The notes below the pieces were generated by a model that did no database searches, had not been told where the DNA came from, and saw only the letters and a list, made by a program, of their open reading frames with translations. 64,000 nucleotides of DNA from Sulfitobacter geojensis. Its GTDB lineage: Bacteria > Pseudomonadota > Alphaproteobacteria > Rhodobacterales > Rhodobacteraceae. The stretch is from the NCBI RefSeq assembly GCF_000622325.1, contig NZ_JASE01000005.1:2294001-2358000 (forward strand). The letters run 5' to 3'. Positions 44,774 through 53,739 of the stretch are shown in pieces. The position numbers were made by a program, and so were the translations under genes. Position 1 is the first letter of the stretch; each line of letters begins with the position of its first letter.

Positions 44774-46074
44774 CCGAAACCGTTCGAAATACATTGTTGT
44801 TTGGCGTTATCGCCATTTTGATCCTCTTTGTCGGCTTCCAGCAAAGCTGGAACTCTGCCCTGTTGATCATCGCCATGGGCCTTATCTCAAGCATCATGGC
44901 CTTAGGGGTAAACCTGCAATGGGGTTTTGCGGGGCTGTTTAACGTTGGCATCATGGGCTTTGTCGCCCTTGGCGGTCTGGCCGCTGTGCTCATCGGCATG
45001 CCCCCGACCGAAGGCGCATTCGCGGCGGGAGGTCTGGGCGTGATCGGCGCACTGCTGCTGGGTGCGGGCACGATCCTGCTGGCGATTGCCGTGATGAAGC
45101 GGATGGGCGCGGGATGGCTGCGCAACATTGCCGTGATCGCGGTTCTGGTCGCCGGCTTCTTTATCTTTCGTGCTGTGCTGGATCCTTCCGTTGCGCGGAT
45201 TGAGGAAATCAACCCGGCCCAAACCGGATATCTGGGCGGCTTGGGTTTGCCCGTGCTGCTTGCCTGGCCTGTTGGCGGCGTATTCGCGGCCGCGGCCGCC
45301 TGGCTGATTGGCAAGACGGCGCTGGGGCTGCGGTCCGATTATCTGGCGATCGCAACCTTGGGCATTGCCGAGATCATCATCGCCATTCTGAAAAACGAAG
45401 ACTGGCTGACACGCGGTGTGAAAAACGTCATCGGTGTGCCGCGTCCGGTCCCATACGAGATCGATTTGCAAAACAGCGCCGCATTTGTTGAACGTGCCGC
45501 GGGTTTCGGTTTTGATCCGGTAGAGGGCTCCACCCTTTATGTGAAAGTCTTGTATATCCTGTTGTTTGCAACGGTACTGGTTATCCTGATGTGGATGGCG
45601 CAACGCGCTTTACATTCACCATGGGGCCGCATGTTGCGCGCCATCCGTGACAACGAGGTTGCTGCGGAAGCTATGGGCAAAGATGTCACCGCGCGCCATC
45701 TGCAGGTGTTTATTCTGGGGTCCGCCATCTGCGGCATTGCAGGGGCGATGATGACAACGATGGACAGCCAGCTCACGCCCGGCACCTATCAGCCGCTGCG
45801 CTTTACCTTCCTGATCTGGGTGATGGTGATTGTCGGCGGGTCGGGCAACAATCTGGGCTCGGTTCTAGGCGGTTTCCTGATCTGGTTCTTGTGGGTTCAG
45901 GTTGAACCGATGGGGCTGTGGCTGATGACAGCAATCACTTCTGGCATGGCTGAAGAGGCCCCGTTGAAGGTGCATCTGATTGAATCGGCAGCGCATATGC
46001 GGTTGCTGACCATGGGTTTGGTATTGTTGTTGGTCTTGCGGTTTAGCCCGCGTGGTTTGATCCCCGAGAAGTAA
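44770..46074 (+). CDS. Branched-chain amino acid-type ABC transporter permease (LivM-like)
   Basis: A 434-residue permease with an extended N-terminal half: about ten hydrophobic segments, including ALGVNLQWGFAGLFNVG (family hallmark), LGLRSDYLAIATLGIAEIII and GRMLRAIRDNEVAAEAMGKD, the ATPase contact. It is longer than E. coli LivM by an added central membrane/periplasmic stretch (~80-160). Together with the LivH-like protein it forms the channel. Last gene of the operon. Confidence 0.93.
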   Translation: MTETVRNTLLFGVIAILILFVGFQQSWNSALLIIAMGLISSIMALGVNLQWGFAGLFNVGIMGFVALGGLAAVLIGMPPTEGAFAAGGLGVIGALLLGAGTILLAIAVMKRMGAGWLRNIAVIAVLVAGFFIFRAVLDPSVARIEEINPAQTGYLGGLGLPVLLAWPVGGVFAAAAAWLIGKTALGLRSDYLAIATLGIAEIIIAILKNEDWLTRGVKNVIGVPRPVPYEIDLQNSAAFVERAAGFGFDPVEGSTLYVKVLYILLFATVLVILMWMAQRALHSPWGRMLRAIRDNEVAAEAMGKDVTARHLQVFILGSAICGIAGAMMTTMDSQLTPGTYQPLRFTFLIWVMVIVGGSGNNLGSVLGGFLIWFLWVQVEPMGLWLMTAITSGMAEEAPLKVHLIESAAHMRLLTMGLVLLLVLRFSPRGLIPEK

Positions 46075-46130
46075 AAGGGGTAAACGCTGCTGGGCGGTGC
46101 TGGGCGTGAGTGCGGACAGTATATAACGCC

Positions 46131-46167
46131 AAAAAGAGGGGGGCGTGGGCGATAGGCCCGCGCCCCC
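46131..46167. terminator. GC-rich bidirectional terminator between the liv operon and the HerA-like gene
   Basis: GGGGGCGTGGGC (46139-46150) pairs over 12 bp with GCCCGCGCCCCC (46156-46167), loop GATAG, one G-U pair. The minus strand continues into a CTTTTTGG run, so it mainly terminates the minus-strand HerA-like gene. The plus side has only a weaker GTTCGTTTT. Confidence 0.75.
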
Positions 46168-46175
46168 TGTTCGTT

Positions 46176-47726
46176 TTAGCGCCCTTTGAAGAGACCGCCG
46201 AGAATGCCGCGCACGATGCGGCGGCCGGTGGTCCCTTTCAGTTCTTTGATGACCACACTTGCCACGGCAGCGCCGAAGCCTTGTTGCGATTTGCGGCGCG
46301 GGGCACGGGACGTCGAGCGGGTAACGCCCTTGCCCGCATAGCGACGCGCACTGTTGAATTCGCGCAGGGCCGGTGTGTCGATTTCTTCGGCTTTTTCCTC
46401 CGCAATTGCGGCTTCTTTTGCAGCATCGTCGGCGCGTTTTCGCAGCATTTCAAATGCGGAATTGCGATCAAGCCGCGCGTCATATTTTCCGGCCATCGGG
46501 GAGAGGGCCATAAGGGCGGCGCGTTCGCTGTCCTCGATAGGGCCAAGTTGCGAGGACGGGGGCCGGATCAATGTGCGTTCGACGATACCGGGCACACCCT
46601 TTTTCTGTAGGAAAGACGTCACCGCCTCGCCCACCCCAACTTCGCGAATGGCTTCTTCGGTATCGAAACGCGGGTTTTCACGATAGGTTTCGGCCGCCAT
46701 GCGCAATTCTTTACGGTCCTTGGCCGTAAAGGCGCGCAGGGCATGTTGCACGCGATTGCCAAGCTGGCCCAGGATGTCGTCGGGCACGTCCGCCGGGTTT
46801 TGCGTGATGAAGTAGACGCCGACCCCTTTCGAGCGGATCAGGCGTGCCACCTGTTCGACCTTGTCGACCAATGCTTTGGGCGCATCGTCGAACAAGAGGT
46901 GCGCTTCGTCGAAGAAGAAGACCAGTTTCGGTTTGTCGGGGTCGCCAACTTCGGGCAGTTCTTCGAAGAGTTCAGACAGCAGCCAGAGCAGAAAGGTCGC
47001 GTAGAGTTTCGGCGATCCCATCAGTTTGTCTGCGGCGAGGATGTTGATCACGCCGCGCCCGTCCTCTTCCGTCCGCATCAGATCGCTGAGCGCCAAAGCC
47101 GGTTCGCCAAATAGATCAGCCGCGCCCTGATTTTCAAGCACCAGCAAGCGGCGTTGGATCGCACCGACCGATGCGGCCGAGACATTCCCGTATCGCAGCC
47201 CCAGTTCCTTGGCGTTCTGGCCGATCCAGACCAGCAGCGCCTGCAAATCCTTGAGATCGAGCAAGGGCAAGCCATCTTCGTCGGCGACGCGAAACGCAAT
47301 GTTCAAAATGCCTTCTTGCGCCTCGGTCAATCCAAGAAGCTGGGAAAACAGCAAGGGGCCCATTTCGGAAACAGTTGTGCGCACCGGATGGCCCTGTTCG
47401 CCGAATAAATCCCAGAAGGTGACAGGAAAGGCGTCATAGCTGAAATCGCTAAACCCGATCTTTTCAGCGCGGCTCATGAAGGGGGCGTGCAATTTGTGAT
47501 CCGCACTGCCGGATTTCGCGAGACCGGACAGATCGCCTTTTACGTCTGACAGAAAGACGGGCACCCCTGCGGCAGAAAACCCTTCCGCGAGGATTTGCAG
47601 GGTCACGGTCTTGCCAGTGCCCGTGGCACCCGCAATCAGCCCGTGGCGGTTGGCATAGCCGATATTGAGAAACTGCTGGGTTGCGTATGCGTCACCGCCC
47701 CCTCCGATAAAGATGTCTTGCGTCAC
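46176..47726 (-). CDS. HerA-like / DUF853 family ATPase
   Basis: A 516-residue DUF853 (YjgR-like) protein. The P-loop [16 protein letters not shown], Walker [16 protein letters not shown] and [15 protein letters not shown] place it with HerA/FtsK-type ATPases. The C-terminal ~90 residues are basic and coiled ([20 protein letters not shown], then Arg/Lys-rich). A GTG at 47726 with AGAGGA upstream is the better start; a TTG five codons upstream is less likely. Function in the cell is not established for the family; a role in DNA processing has been suggested. Confidence 0.88.
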   Translation of the reverse strand: MTQDIFIGGGGDAYATQQFLNIGYANRHGLIAGATGTGKTVTLQILAEGFSAAGVPVFLSDVKGDLSGLAKSGSADHKLHAPFMSRAEKIGFSDFSYDAFPVTFWDLFGEQGHPVRTTVSEMGPLLFSQLLGLTEAQEGILNIAFRVADEDGLPLLDLKDLQALLVWIGQNAKELGLRYGNVSAASVGAIQRRLLVLENQGAADLFGEPALALSDLMRTEEDGRGVINILAADKLMGSPKLYATFLLWLLSELFEELPEVGDPDKPKLVFFFDEAHLLFDDAPKALVDKVEQVARLIRSKGVGVYFITQNPADVPDDILGQLGNRVQHALRAFTAKDRKELRMAAETYRENPRFDTEEAIREVGVGEAVTSFLQKKGVPGIVERTLIRPPSSQLGPIEDSERAALMALSPMAGKYDARLDRNSAFEMLRKRADDAAKEAAIAEEKAEEIDTPALREFNSARRYAGKGVTRSTSRAPRRKSQQGFGAAVASVVIKELKGTTGRRIVRGILGGLFKGR

Positions 47727-47901
47727 AAAAATTCCTCTCAAGCGGTGCCTGTTTAAGCGTTACACCGGTATTCTTATCCGTAAATGCCCAGCCCTTCACG
47801 ATCAAATCCTGCAATTGGCCCTACTCGGGGCGATTTAATGGAAAACCGAACAGAAGAACCTGTCGAAGGGGCACAGAAAGTTAACCTTTGGGCACCATAT
47901 T

Positions 47902-47952
47902 GGGAGGTGTCATCGGTGCTTATGTCCTTTTGCACGGATGACACTTCCTCCC
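47902..47952. other. Long hairpin (possible structured RNA)
   Basis: GGGAGGTGTCATCGGTGC (47902-47919) faces GCACGGATGACACTTCCTCCC (47932-47952): about 17 pairs with one mismatch and a 2-nt bulge, loop of 12 nt. Nine bases further lies a typical terminator. No clear promoter places its transcription start, so whether it is a small RNA, a leader or only a DNA palindrome is open. Confidence 0.5.
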
Positions 47953-47961
47953 TGTCAGACT

Positions 47962-47990
47962 GGCCGCGCCTTTGGGTGCGGCCCTTTTTA
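47962..47990 (+). terminator. Rho-independent terminator following the long hairpin
   Basis: GGCCGCGCC (47962-47970) pairs with GGTGCGGCC (47975-47983 region), loop TTTG, one G-U pair, followed by CTTTTTATG. It has no protein gene directly upstream, which suggests a non-coding transcript ends here. Confidence 0.65.
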
Positions 47991-48204
47991 TGAACACAGC
48001 TGTTGTGACCTGCAAAAGAGCATCGCCTACGGCACCCGCATTTGCAGTCGCCTGGCATTAAGCTGCGGAAATCTAGTCTTTTTTGAATTTTCCGGACAAT
48101 TCCGCGTGAGGAAGGGGCGATACTCCACTCCAATCCTTAAGAGATTGATAATTAACGATATTTAAACTGTTGACCGCCTCGCCAAGCTCTCGTAACGTTA
48201 CGGC

Positions 48205-48272
48205 ATAAGTCGGCCCAGTCCGACGGGGAGAGAAGATTGGAAAAGGGAGCGTGATGCGTTCCCTTTTTCTTA
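48205..48272 (+). ncRNA. Candidate small RNA with own promoter and terminator
   Basis: A TTGACC hexamer at 48170-48175 and TAACGT at 48193-48198, spaced 17 bp, form a good sigma70-type promoter. From about 48205 the transcript would fold into a GUCGG-CCCAGU-CCGAC hairpin, a purine-rich single strand (GGGGAGAGAAGAUUGG), and an 11-bp terminator stem AAAAGGGAGCG / CGUUCCCUUUU with a U-run ending near 48272. Length is about 68 nt. The next coding start is 135 bp away, so it is not simply a leader. No known RNA family is recognised. Confidence 0.5.
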
Positions 48273-48406
48273 TTTCAGCGCCCCCTGCCTGCGACAGGAT
48301 GTGTCGGCGGTTTTCGGCCTTGGTGCGTTCAAATTATTGAGGAACGACACTGACATTGCCGATGCGGCATGGTAAACGGCGCGAAAGTAACAATCGTGGA
48401 TTTGAC

Positions 48407-49033
48407 ATGAGCAAGTTTTTCACCGCACTGCCCCTTTGTGCCGCCCTCGCCCTGATGGCTCCGCTGCCGGTTCTGGCGCAGACAGCCACCGCCACCGAAG
48501 AGGCACAGCCACAGACCGATGAGGCCCCAAAGGTCGAAGAGCAACTGAGCCTTGGCGAGGATGCCGATAAGGATCCGGAGCTGGGCAAACCCTATACGCA
48601 GGAAGTCATCGGCGCGTGGGAAATGCGCTGTATCAAGACCGAAGCAGAACCCGACCCTTGCCAGATGTACCAGTTGCTGGACGACGGCCAGGGCGCACCG
48701 GTTGCAGAAATCTCGCTGTTCCGCCTGCCCAATGGCGGCAAGGCCGAAGCAGGTGCGACGATCGTTGTGCCGCTTGAAACCTCCCTGCCCCAGCAGTTGA
48801 CCATCGCGGTCGATGGCGGCAAGGCCCGCCGGTACCCTTACGCCTTTTGCAACCCTGTCGGATGTTACGCGCGTCTGGGTCTGACCGCTGCTGATATTTC
48901 TGCGTTCAAGCGTGGTAATGCGGCCGAGATCACAATCATTCCGGCATTGGCACCCGACCAGAAGGTCAAATTGGCCCTGTCCTTGAAAGGCTTTACCGCC
49001 AGCTATGACAAAGTTTCCGTGATCGAACAGTAA
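48407..49033 (+). CDS. Invasion-associated locus B (IalB) family protein
   Basis: A 208-residue periplasmic protein with a Sec signal (SKFFTALPLCAALALMA, cleavage near VLAQ-TAT). After a Glu/Asp-rich linker the IalB fold starts at IGAWEMRCIKTEAEPDPCQMY, with a Cys pair, and later FCNPVGCYAR, the second family Cys pair, and KLALSLKGFTASYDK. Named after a Bartonella protein involved in host-cell invasion; in free-living relatives the function is unknown. A terminator follows at 49057-49088. Confidence 0.88.
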   Translation: MSKFFTALPLCAALALMAPLPVLAQTATATEEAQPQTDEAPKVEEQLSLGEDADKDPELGKPYTQEVIGAWEMRCIKTEAEPDPCQMYQLLDDGQGAPVAEISLFRLPNGGKAEAGATIVVPLETSLPQQLTIAVDGGKARRYPYAFCNPVGCYARLGLTAADISAFKRGNAAEITIIPALAPDQKVKLALSLKGFTASYDKVSVIEQ

Positions 49034-49056
49034 GACCGGTTTAACGGTACGAAATC

Positions 49057-49088
49057 AAGGGCCGCTCCGGTTTCGGGGCGGCCTTTTG
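49057..49088. terminator. Rho-independent terminator after the IalB-like gene
   Basis: AAGGGCCGCTCCG pairs with CGGGGCGGCCTTTT across a GTTT loop, with one bulged base and one G-U pair. It sits between the convergent IalB-like and ketosynthase genes and ends in TTTTGC on the plus strand. Confidence 0.7.
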
Positions 49089-49121
49089 CATGTCCCCTCG
49101 AAGTCGCAGGATCAGTGGCCC

Positions 49122-50330
49122 CTAGATCTTGCGCAGGGCAACCACCGCGTTCATCCCGCCAAAAGCAAAGGCATTCGACAAGGCCACCGACACGTTGGCA
49201 TCACGCGCCGCGTTAGGCACCACATCCAATGCGCATTCCGGGTCCTGTTCTTCGTAACCGATGGTCGGGGCAACCACCCCGTCGCGCAATGCCATGATGC
49301 AGGCCAGCAGTTCCACCGCGCCGGTGCCACCGATCAGATGGCCGTGCATCGATTTCGTGGACGAGATCATCAACTGGTCCGCATGCGGTCCGAATACATC
49401 CGCCACGGCTGCGCATTCGGTTTTGTCGTTCGCCGCTGTGCCGGTGCCATGCGCGTTGATATAGCCGACCTCTTCGCGGTTGATCCCTGCGTCTTGCAAG
49501 GCCCCAGCCATGGCCCGCGCCGCGCCTGCCTTGGACGGCATAACGATGTCGCTGGCATCCGAAGACATGGCGAAGCCGATGACTTCGCACAGGATATCCG
49601 CGCCGCGCGCACGGGCGTGTTCAAATTCCTCAAAGACGAAGATGCCCGCCCCTTCGCCCTGCACCATGCCATTGCGGTTGGCCGAAAACGGACGACATGC
49701 ATCGCGGCTCATCACGCGCAGCCCTTCCCATGCTTTGACACCGCCGAAACACAGCATGGATTCAGAGCCACCCGTTACCATGGCTGGGGCCATGCCGGAA
49801 CGGACCATGGAAAACGCCTGTGCCATTGCGTGATTGGACGAGGCGCAGGCGGTGGAAACGGTAAAGGACGGCCCCTTGAGATTCCATTCCATGCTGACAT
49901 GGCTGGCGGCCGCATTGTTCATCAGCTTGGGCACCACAAAGGGATGCACGCGGTTTTTACCCTCTTCATAAACGGCGCGGTAATTGTCGTCCCATGTGGA
50001 CACACCACCCCCCGCCGTGCCCAGAACCACGCCGGATTTTGCGGCGAGTTCACCCGAAAACGTCAGACCCGATTGTTCAATGGCCTCTTTCGCCGCGGCC
50101 AGCGTGAATTGGGTGAACCGGTCATACAGCGACATCTGCTGGCGGTTATAGCGCCCCTCGGCCTCAAATCCGCGCACCTGCCCGCCAATCTGGATTTGCA
50201 GCCGTTCGACATCGCGAAATGCCAGCTGGCCGATGCCGCAGACCCCTTCGCGCATCGCCTGCAGGGTCGCAGGCACAGAATGCCCCAACGCGTTGATCGT
50301 GCCCGCCCCTGTGATCACCACACGTTTCAT
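49122..50330 (-). CDS. Beta-ketoacyl-ACP synthase (FabF-like)
   Basis: A 402-residue condensing enzyme with a full thiolase-fold active site: Cys in SFTVSTACASSNHAMAQ, His in YINAHGTGTAANDKTE and His in STKSMHGHLIGGTGAVELL. It elongates acyl chains on an acyl carrier protein. It is less similar to housekeeping FabF in its N-terminal region (CGIGQLAFRDVERLQI) and is coupled to a dedicated ACP 4 bp upstream. It may therefore build a special acyl chain, perhaps for the LpxD encoded next to it. Confidence 0.9.
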   Translation of the reverse strand: MKRVVITGAGTINALGHSVPATLQAMREGVCGIGQLAFRDVERLQIQIGGQVRGFEAEGRYNRQQMSLYDRFTQFTLAAAKEAIEQSGLTFSGELAAKSGVVLGTAGGGVSTWDDNYRAVYEEGKNRVHPFVVPKLMNNAAASHVSMEWNLKGPSFTVSTACASSNHAMAQAFSMVRSGMAPAMVTGGSESMLCFGGVKAWEGLRVMSRDACRPFSANRNGMVQGEGAGIFVFEEFEHARARGADILCEVIGFAMSSDASDIVMPSKAGAARAMAGALQDAGINREEVGYINAHGTGTAANDKTECAAVADVFGPHADQLMISSTKSMHGHLIGGTGAVELLACIMALRDGVVAPTIGYEEQDPECALDVVPNAARDANVSVALSNAFAFGGMNAVVALRKI

Positions 50331-50334
50331 CGGC

Positions 50335-50592
50335 TCAGGCCTGTTCGGCTTTCAGCCGTTCAATGCCTTTGATGATGCTGGCCACAGACGTGATGTCGAA
50401 ATCGGAGTCTGTCGGGTTGTTGGCATTAAAAGGTACCGTAATGTCAAAGGCTTCCTCGATCGCAAATATGCTTTCGACCACCCCCATCGAGTCAATGCCG
50501 AGACTTTCAAGTGTGCTGTCCGGCGTCACATCTTCGGGCTCCAGCAGCGCTTGCTCTGCTATGATGGCAATGACTTGATCGGAGATGTTCAT
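50335..50592 (-). CDS. Dedicated acyl carrier protein
   Basis: An 85-residue ACP. The phosphopantetheine Ser is in ESLGIDSMGVVESIF, with Met after Ser where most ACPs have Leu. The C-terminal part differs from housekeeping AcpP (FNANNPTDSDFDITSVAS). The ATG at 50592 follows AAGGAC. It sits 4 bp from the ketosynthase gene and 65 bp after lpxD, so the three are probably one operon. The arrangement recalls AcpXL-type special ACPs for lipid A, but that is inference. Confidence 0.88.
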   Translation of the reverse strand: MNISDQVIAIIAEQALLEPEDVTPDSTLESLGIDSMGVVESIFAIEEAFDITVPFNANNPTDSDFDITSVASIIKGIERLKAEQA

Positions 50593-50657
50593 TGGCCCGT
50601 CCTTCGTTTGGGTCATGTACTCAATTCGCGGTGTCTCAGGTCACGTTTACAACTGAT

Positions 50658-51752
50658 CTAGTCGTCCTTTTCCGATTTGAAAACCACCTTTCGCAGTTCT
50701 GCGACCTCGCGCAGCAACCGTGGCAGACGCCGTTGTGCTTTATATAGGTCGACCTGTTTATCCATCTGTGTGGCCGGATACCCCAGCATGGTGCGGCCCG
50801 CGGGCACGTTGCTCATCAATTTGGTGCCACCGCCCGCGATCACGCCATCCCCGACAAAGATATTGTCGTTCACGCCGACCTGACCCGCCATGACGACGTT
50901 ATTGCCGATGCGGGCGGAGCCCGCGATGCCAACCTGTCCGCAGATCAGACAGTTGTCGCCAATGCTGACGTTATGCCCCATGTGCACTTGGTTATCGAGC
51001 TTGGTGTTATTGCCAATCGTCGTGTCGCGAATTGTACCGCAATCAATGGTGCAGCCCATCCCGATTTCAACGTCATCGCCGATGGTAACACTGCCAAGGG
51101 AATGAATGCGGATCCACGGCTGCGCCTCTGCCGCGCCTTGATCACCCAGAGTTTTGCGCGCGGATTCCACGGTCGAGGGTTCCGCCGTGACAAAGGAAAA
51201 CCCGTCGCCCCCAATTCGCGCGCCCGGCTGGATGATGCAGCGTTCGCCGATGGTGACACGCGCACCGATGCTGACCTGTTCGCGCAGATACGCATCCGCG
51301 CCCAAGGTTACATCAACACCGATAAAGCAATGCGGCCCAATGACCGATCCCTTGCCAATCCGTGCCCCTGCAGAAATGATCGCCAGTGGTCCCACGCTGA
51401 CGCCCTCGGCCAGAACCGCCGTCGGATCAATGATCGCAGAGGGGTGAATACCCGTGCCAAACCCCTGCCCCTTATCCAACATCCGCGTCATGCCGGACAT
51501 GGCAAATCTGGGACGAGTCGGAAAAATCGCGGCCTGCAATCCCATGGCCTGCCAATCGGCTTCCGGCCATAACATCGCAGCGCGCGCTGTTCCTTGTGAC
51601 AGACCTTCGGCGTATTTCGGGTCCATCGCCAGTGCCAGATCATCCGGCCCCGCCGATTGTGGTTCAGCCGCGCGGGCAATCACCAGTGACGTATCACCGG
51701 CGGCCTCGGCCCCCAGTGATTTCGCAATCTGTGCAATAGTGTAAGTCATCAT
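50658..51752 (-). CDS. lpxD: UDP-3-O-(3-hydroxyacyl)glucosamine N-acyltransferase LpxD
   Basis: A 364-residue LpxD. The N-terminal uridine-binding domain (~1-100) is followed by left-handed beta-helix hexapeptide repeats ([15 protein letters not shown] onward, [35 protein letters not shown]). The catalytic His is in [16 protein letters not shown]-terminal helical tail ([18 protein letters not shown]) closes it. It adds the N-linked 3-hydroxyacyl chain in lipid A. Rhodobacterales usually carry lpxD beside fabZ-lpxA-lpxB, so this copy next to an ACP/KAS pair may be a second one. AAGGGG precedes the ATG. Confidence 0.93.
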   Translation of the reverse strand: MMTYTIAQIAKSLGAEAAGDTSLVIARAAEPQSAGPDDLALAMDPKYAEGLSQGTARAAMLWPEADWQAMGLQAAIFPTRPRFAMSGMTRMLDKGQGFGTGIHPSAIIDPTAVLAEGVSVGPLAIISAGARIGKGSVIGPHCFIGVDVTLGADAYLREQVSIGARVTIGERCIIQPGARIGGDGFSFVTAEPSTVESARKTLGDQGAAEAQPWIRIHSLGSVTIGDDVEIGMGCTIDCGTIRDTTIGNNTKLDNQVHMGHNVSIGDNCLICGQVGIAGSARIGNNVVMAGQVGVNDNIFVGDGVIAGGGTKLMSNVPAGRTMLGYPATQMDKQVDLYKAQRRLPRLLREVAELRKVVFKSEKDD

Positions 51753-51781
51753 GGGCACCCCTTATGGCAGCGCCCCAAGAT

Positions 51782-53410
51782 TTACCCCTGAACGCCGCCC
51801 AAGACCACCCCTGCGCGTGACAGCGCATTCCAGATTTTGGCGTCACGTCCGTAAACGTCGGCGCGGTATTCCGTATGGCCGCGCGCATTGGTCACAGCCG
51901 TCCGGTAAATCAGATGAACCGGCACAGGCGTGTCCAACACCACCTTGGTTTCACTGCGCGAGCGCAGGATCGACTGGAAGTGACCCTTTGGATCTGCCTC
52001 TTGCTTGCTTAGTAATTCATAAGCAAATTCAAAAGGTTGCGCCAAGCGCACGCAGCCGTGGCTAAAGGCCCGCACATCGCGAGAAAACAGGCTCTTGGCC
52101 GGGGTGTCATGCAGATAGATGTTGTATTTATTCGGGAACATAAACTTTACCAACCCCAGCGCATTGGATTTGCTGGGCGGCTGGCGCATGGCGTAGGGAA
52201 AGTTCCGTTCGGTAAACTGCGAGAAGTTCACGGCAGCACGATTGATCTTGCGTCCACGCCGGTCCGTGATCTCGATGTGGCTGGCCGCATTGTAATTACG
52301 TTTAAGCGCAGGCAGGTATTCTTTGGTCACAATGGAGCGCGGCACGTACCAGCTGGGATTGACGACCATATGGGTCATCGTATCCGAAAACTCCGGCGTC
52401 GGACGGTCGTCCCTGTTCGCCCCGATGACGGAACGGGTGTAAAAGGTCAGCTTGTCATCATCGATGATCTTGGCCGAAAAGTCCGGCAGGTTCACAAGGA
52501 TATGTCGCTTGCCCCGTTCCGTGTTGAACCAGCGCTCGCGCTCAAGCGCGACCAGCACCGATTGCAGACGCTTTTCCACGCCAACGTTGATCTGGTTCAT
52601 CGTGGCAACCCCCGCCACACCATCATCGTTCAAACCATGTGCAATCTGGAATTGCTGTACAGCGGCCTGCATGTCGGCATCATATTCACGGGTGTTGGTG
52701 CGCTCCAGATACTCCATCGCAATCAGACGGTTGCGCAGCGCAATGACGGCGTTTCCGCTGTCCCCGGGTTTTAGCGATTTGGCAGGCACGGTTGCGCCCC
52801 AGCCCCCCGACAGCAAAAGCCGCTCCATCGCGACCTTTTCCTTGATCAGCGCGTTGTACTCCATGCTGGTTGGCGGTAGCGCGCGGAAAAATGCGGCAGG
52901 TTTCGCCTCGGCGAGGCCCGACAGATAGGTACCCCGCTCACGGTAGGGAATTTCGCGCACCATCGCAGGGTCAATCGACTTGGGCGTCAGCATGCCGGTC
53001 TGGATATCGCGGGCGTACTTCAGAAAGACGCGGCTCATCTCGACCTCTGCCATGCCCCGATCCCGTGCGGTGCGCACGGAGGCCAGCGTGTTCATCAACC
53101 CTTCAGGGTCATAGCGTGCAACGGGCAAGCCATGCGACGCAACCGAACGGATCGCGCGCAACAGTTCCGCGCGGCGGTTGCGGTCGACGTCTCCCGCACC
53201 AGTCCAAATCGGGCTGTACCCGTTGGCGCGATAAAAGGCTGCGATATCATCATCTTGCGCTGCCGCTTCGGCGATTGCTTGTTTAAACGCGGTCACCTGT
53301 GCGCTGCCCGCACGCGGCGCGAAAGAAACCGCTGCCCCGAATGCAATCACGAACCCCGCCATCAGGGCCTGCCGCCGTGATGCTTTCGTAAATAAAGCCG
53401 TTCGCATCAT
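51782..53410 (-). CDS. L,D-transpeptidase (YcbB/LdtD-like)
   Basis: A 542-residue cell-wall enzyme. A signal or anchor (ALMAGFVIAFGAAVSFA) is followed by a scaffold domain, a PG_binding_1 domain (LKPGDSGNAVIALRNRL ... FQIAHGLNDDGVAGVAT) and the YkuD catalytic domain with SHGCVRLAQP, where Cys is the nucleophile and His the base. It forms 3-3 peptidoglycan crosslinks. The ATG at 53410 has GGTGGGA upstream. The next gene on the same strand is lpxD, 29 bp away; an envelope operon is plausible. Confidence 0.92.
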   Translation of the reverse strand: MMRTALFTKASRRQALMAGFVIAFGAAVSFAPRAGSAQVTAFKQAIAEAAAQDDDIAAFYRANGYSPIWTGAGDVDRNRRAELLRAIRSVASHGLPVARYDPEGLMNTLASVRTARDRGMAEVEMSRVFLKYARDIQTGMLTPKSIDPAMVREIPYRERGTYLSGLAEAKPAAFFRALPPTSMEYNALIKEKVAMERLLLSGGWGATVPAKSLKPGDSGNAVIALRNRLIAMEYLERTNTREYDADMQAAVQQFQIAHGLNDDGVAGVATMNQINVGVEKRLQSVLVALERERWFNTERGKRHILVNLPDFSAKIIDDDKLTFYTRSVIGANRDDRPTPEFSDTMTHMVVNPSWYVPRSIVTKEYLPALKRNYNAASHIEITDRRGRKINRAAVNFSQFTERNFPYAMRQPPSKSNALGLVKFMFPNKYNIYLHDTPAKSLFSRDVRAFSHGCVRLAQPFEFAYELLSKQEADPKGHFQSILRSRSETKVVLDTPVPVHLIYRTAVTNARGHTEYRADVYGRDAKIWNALSRAGVVLGGVQG

Positions 53411-53739
53411 TAATTTTCCCACCGTTGCGTTTGCCTGTATTTTGAATACTTATATTAAAGCCGATTGTCCGAAGGGACGAGACCACTGTCCAATAACATT
53501 GAAGTTAACCCGGAACAAAATCGTGCATGATGCCAAAACAACACCGCAGCAAAGCGCGGGTTCCGTTGGATGGTCACGCTTTGAGCAGAAAATTGCCTAA
53601 AGTTGCATCAACTTAATCTCTATAAGATTAAAGGCTTGGTTCAGGATTCTGCCTATGACATAAAAAGGTTGCATCTGGGGACTAAAATTTACGCCCATGT
53701 AACATCATGGACACAGGCAGAAAACGGGACTGACGACCT
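53411..53739. other. 329-bp divergent gap between ldt and the DUF882 gene
   Basis: No gene is supported here. It is AT-richer than its surroundings and contains a 7-bp inverted repeat TTAATCT-N5-AGATTAA (53613-53631) that could be an operator for either gene. No CtrA-type spacing or riboswitch is recognised. Confidence 0.4.

Larger units (their letters stand above)
47727..48406. other. 680-bp gap without a convincing gene; holds hairpins and a candidate sRNA
   Basis: No protein gene is supported here. The stretch contains a long hairpin at 47902-47952, an intrinsic-type terminator at 47962-47990 and a promoter-two-hairpin-terminator unit at 48170-48272 (see separate entries). Upstream and downstream parts show no other clear signal, and frames of 70-119 codons lack ribosome sites and homolog-like features. 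Confidence 0.6.

Noticed and set aside
47774-48133. 119-codon minus-strand frame in the 680-bp gap, and the 69-codon plus-strand frame at 47784-47993
   Set aside because: No ribosome site or domain; both run through the strong hairpin and terminator, which explains the sequence better as RNA/DNA structure.
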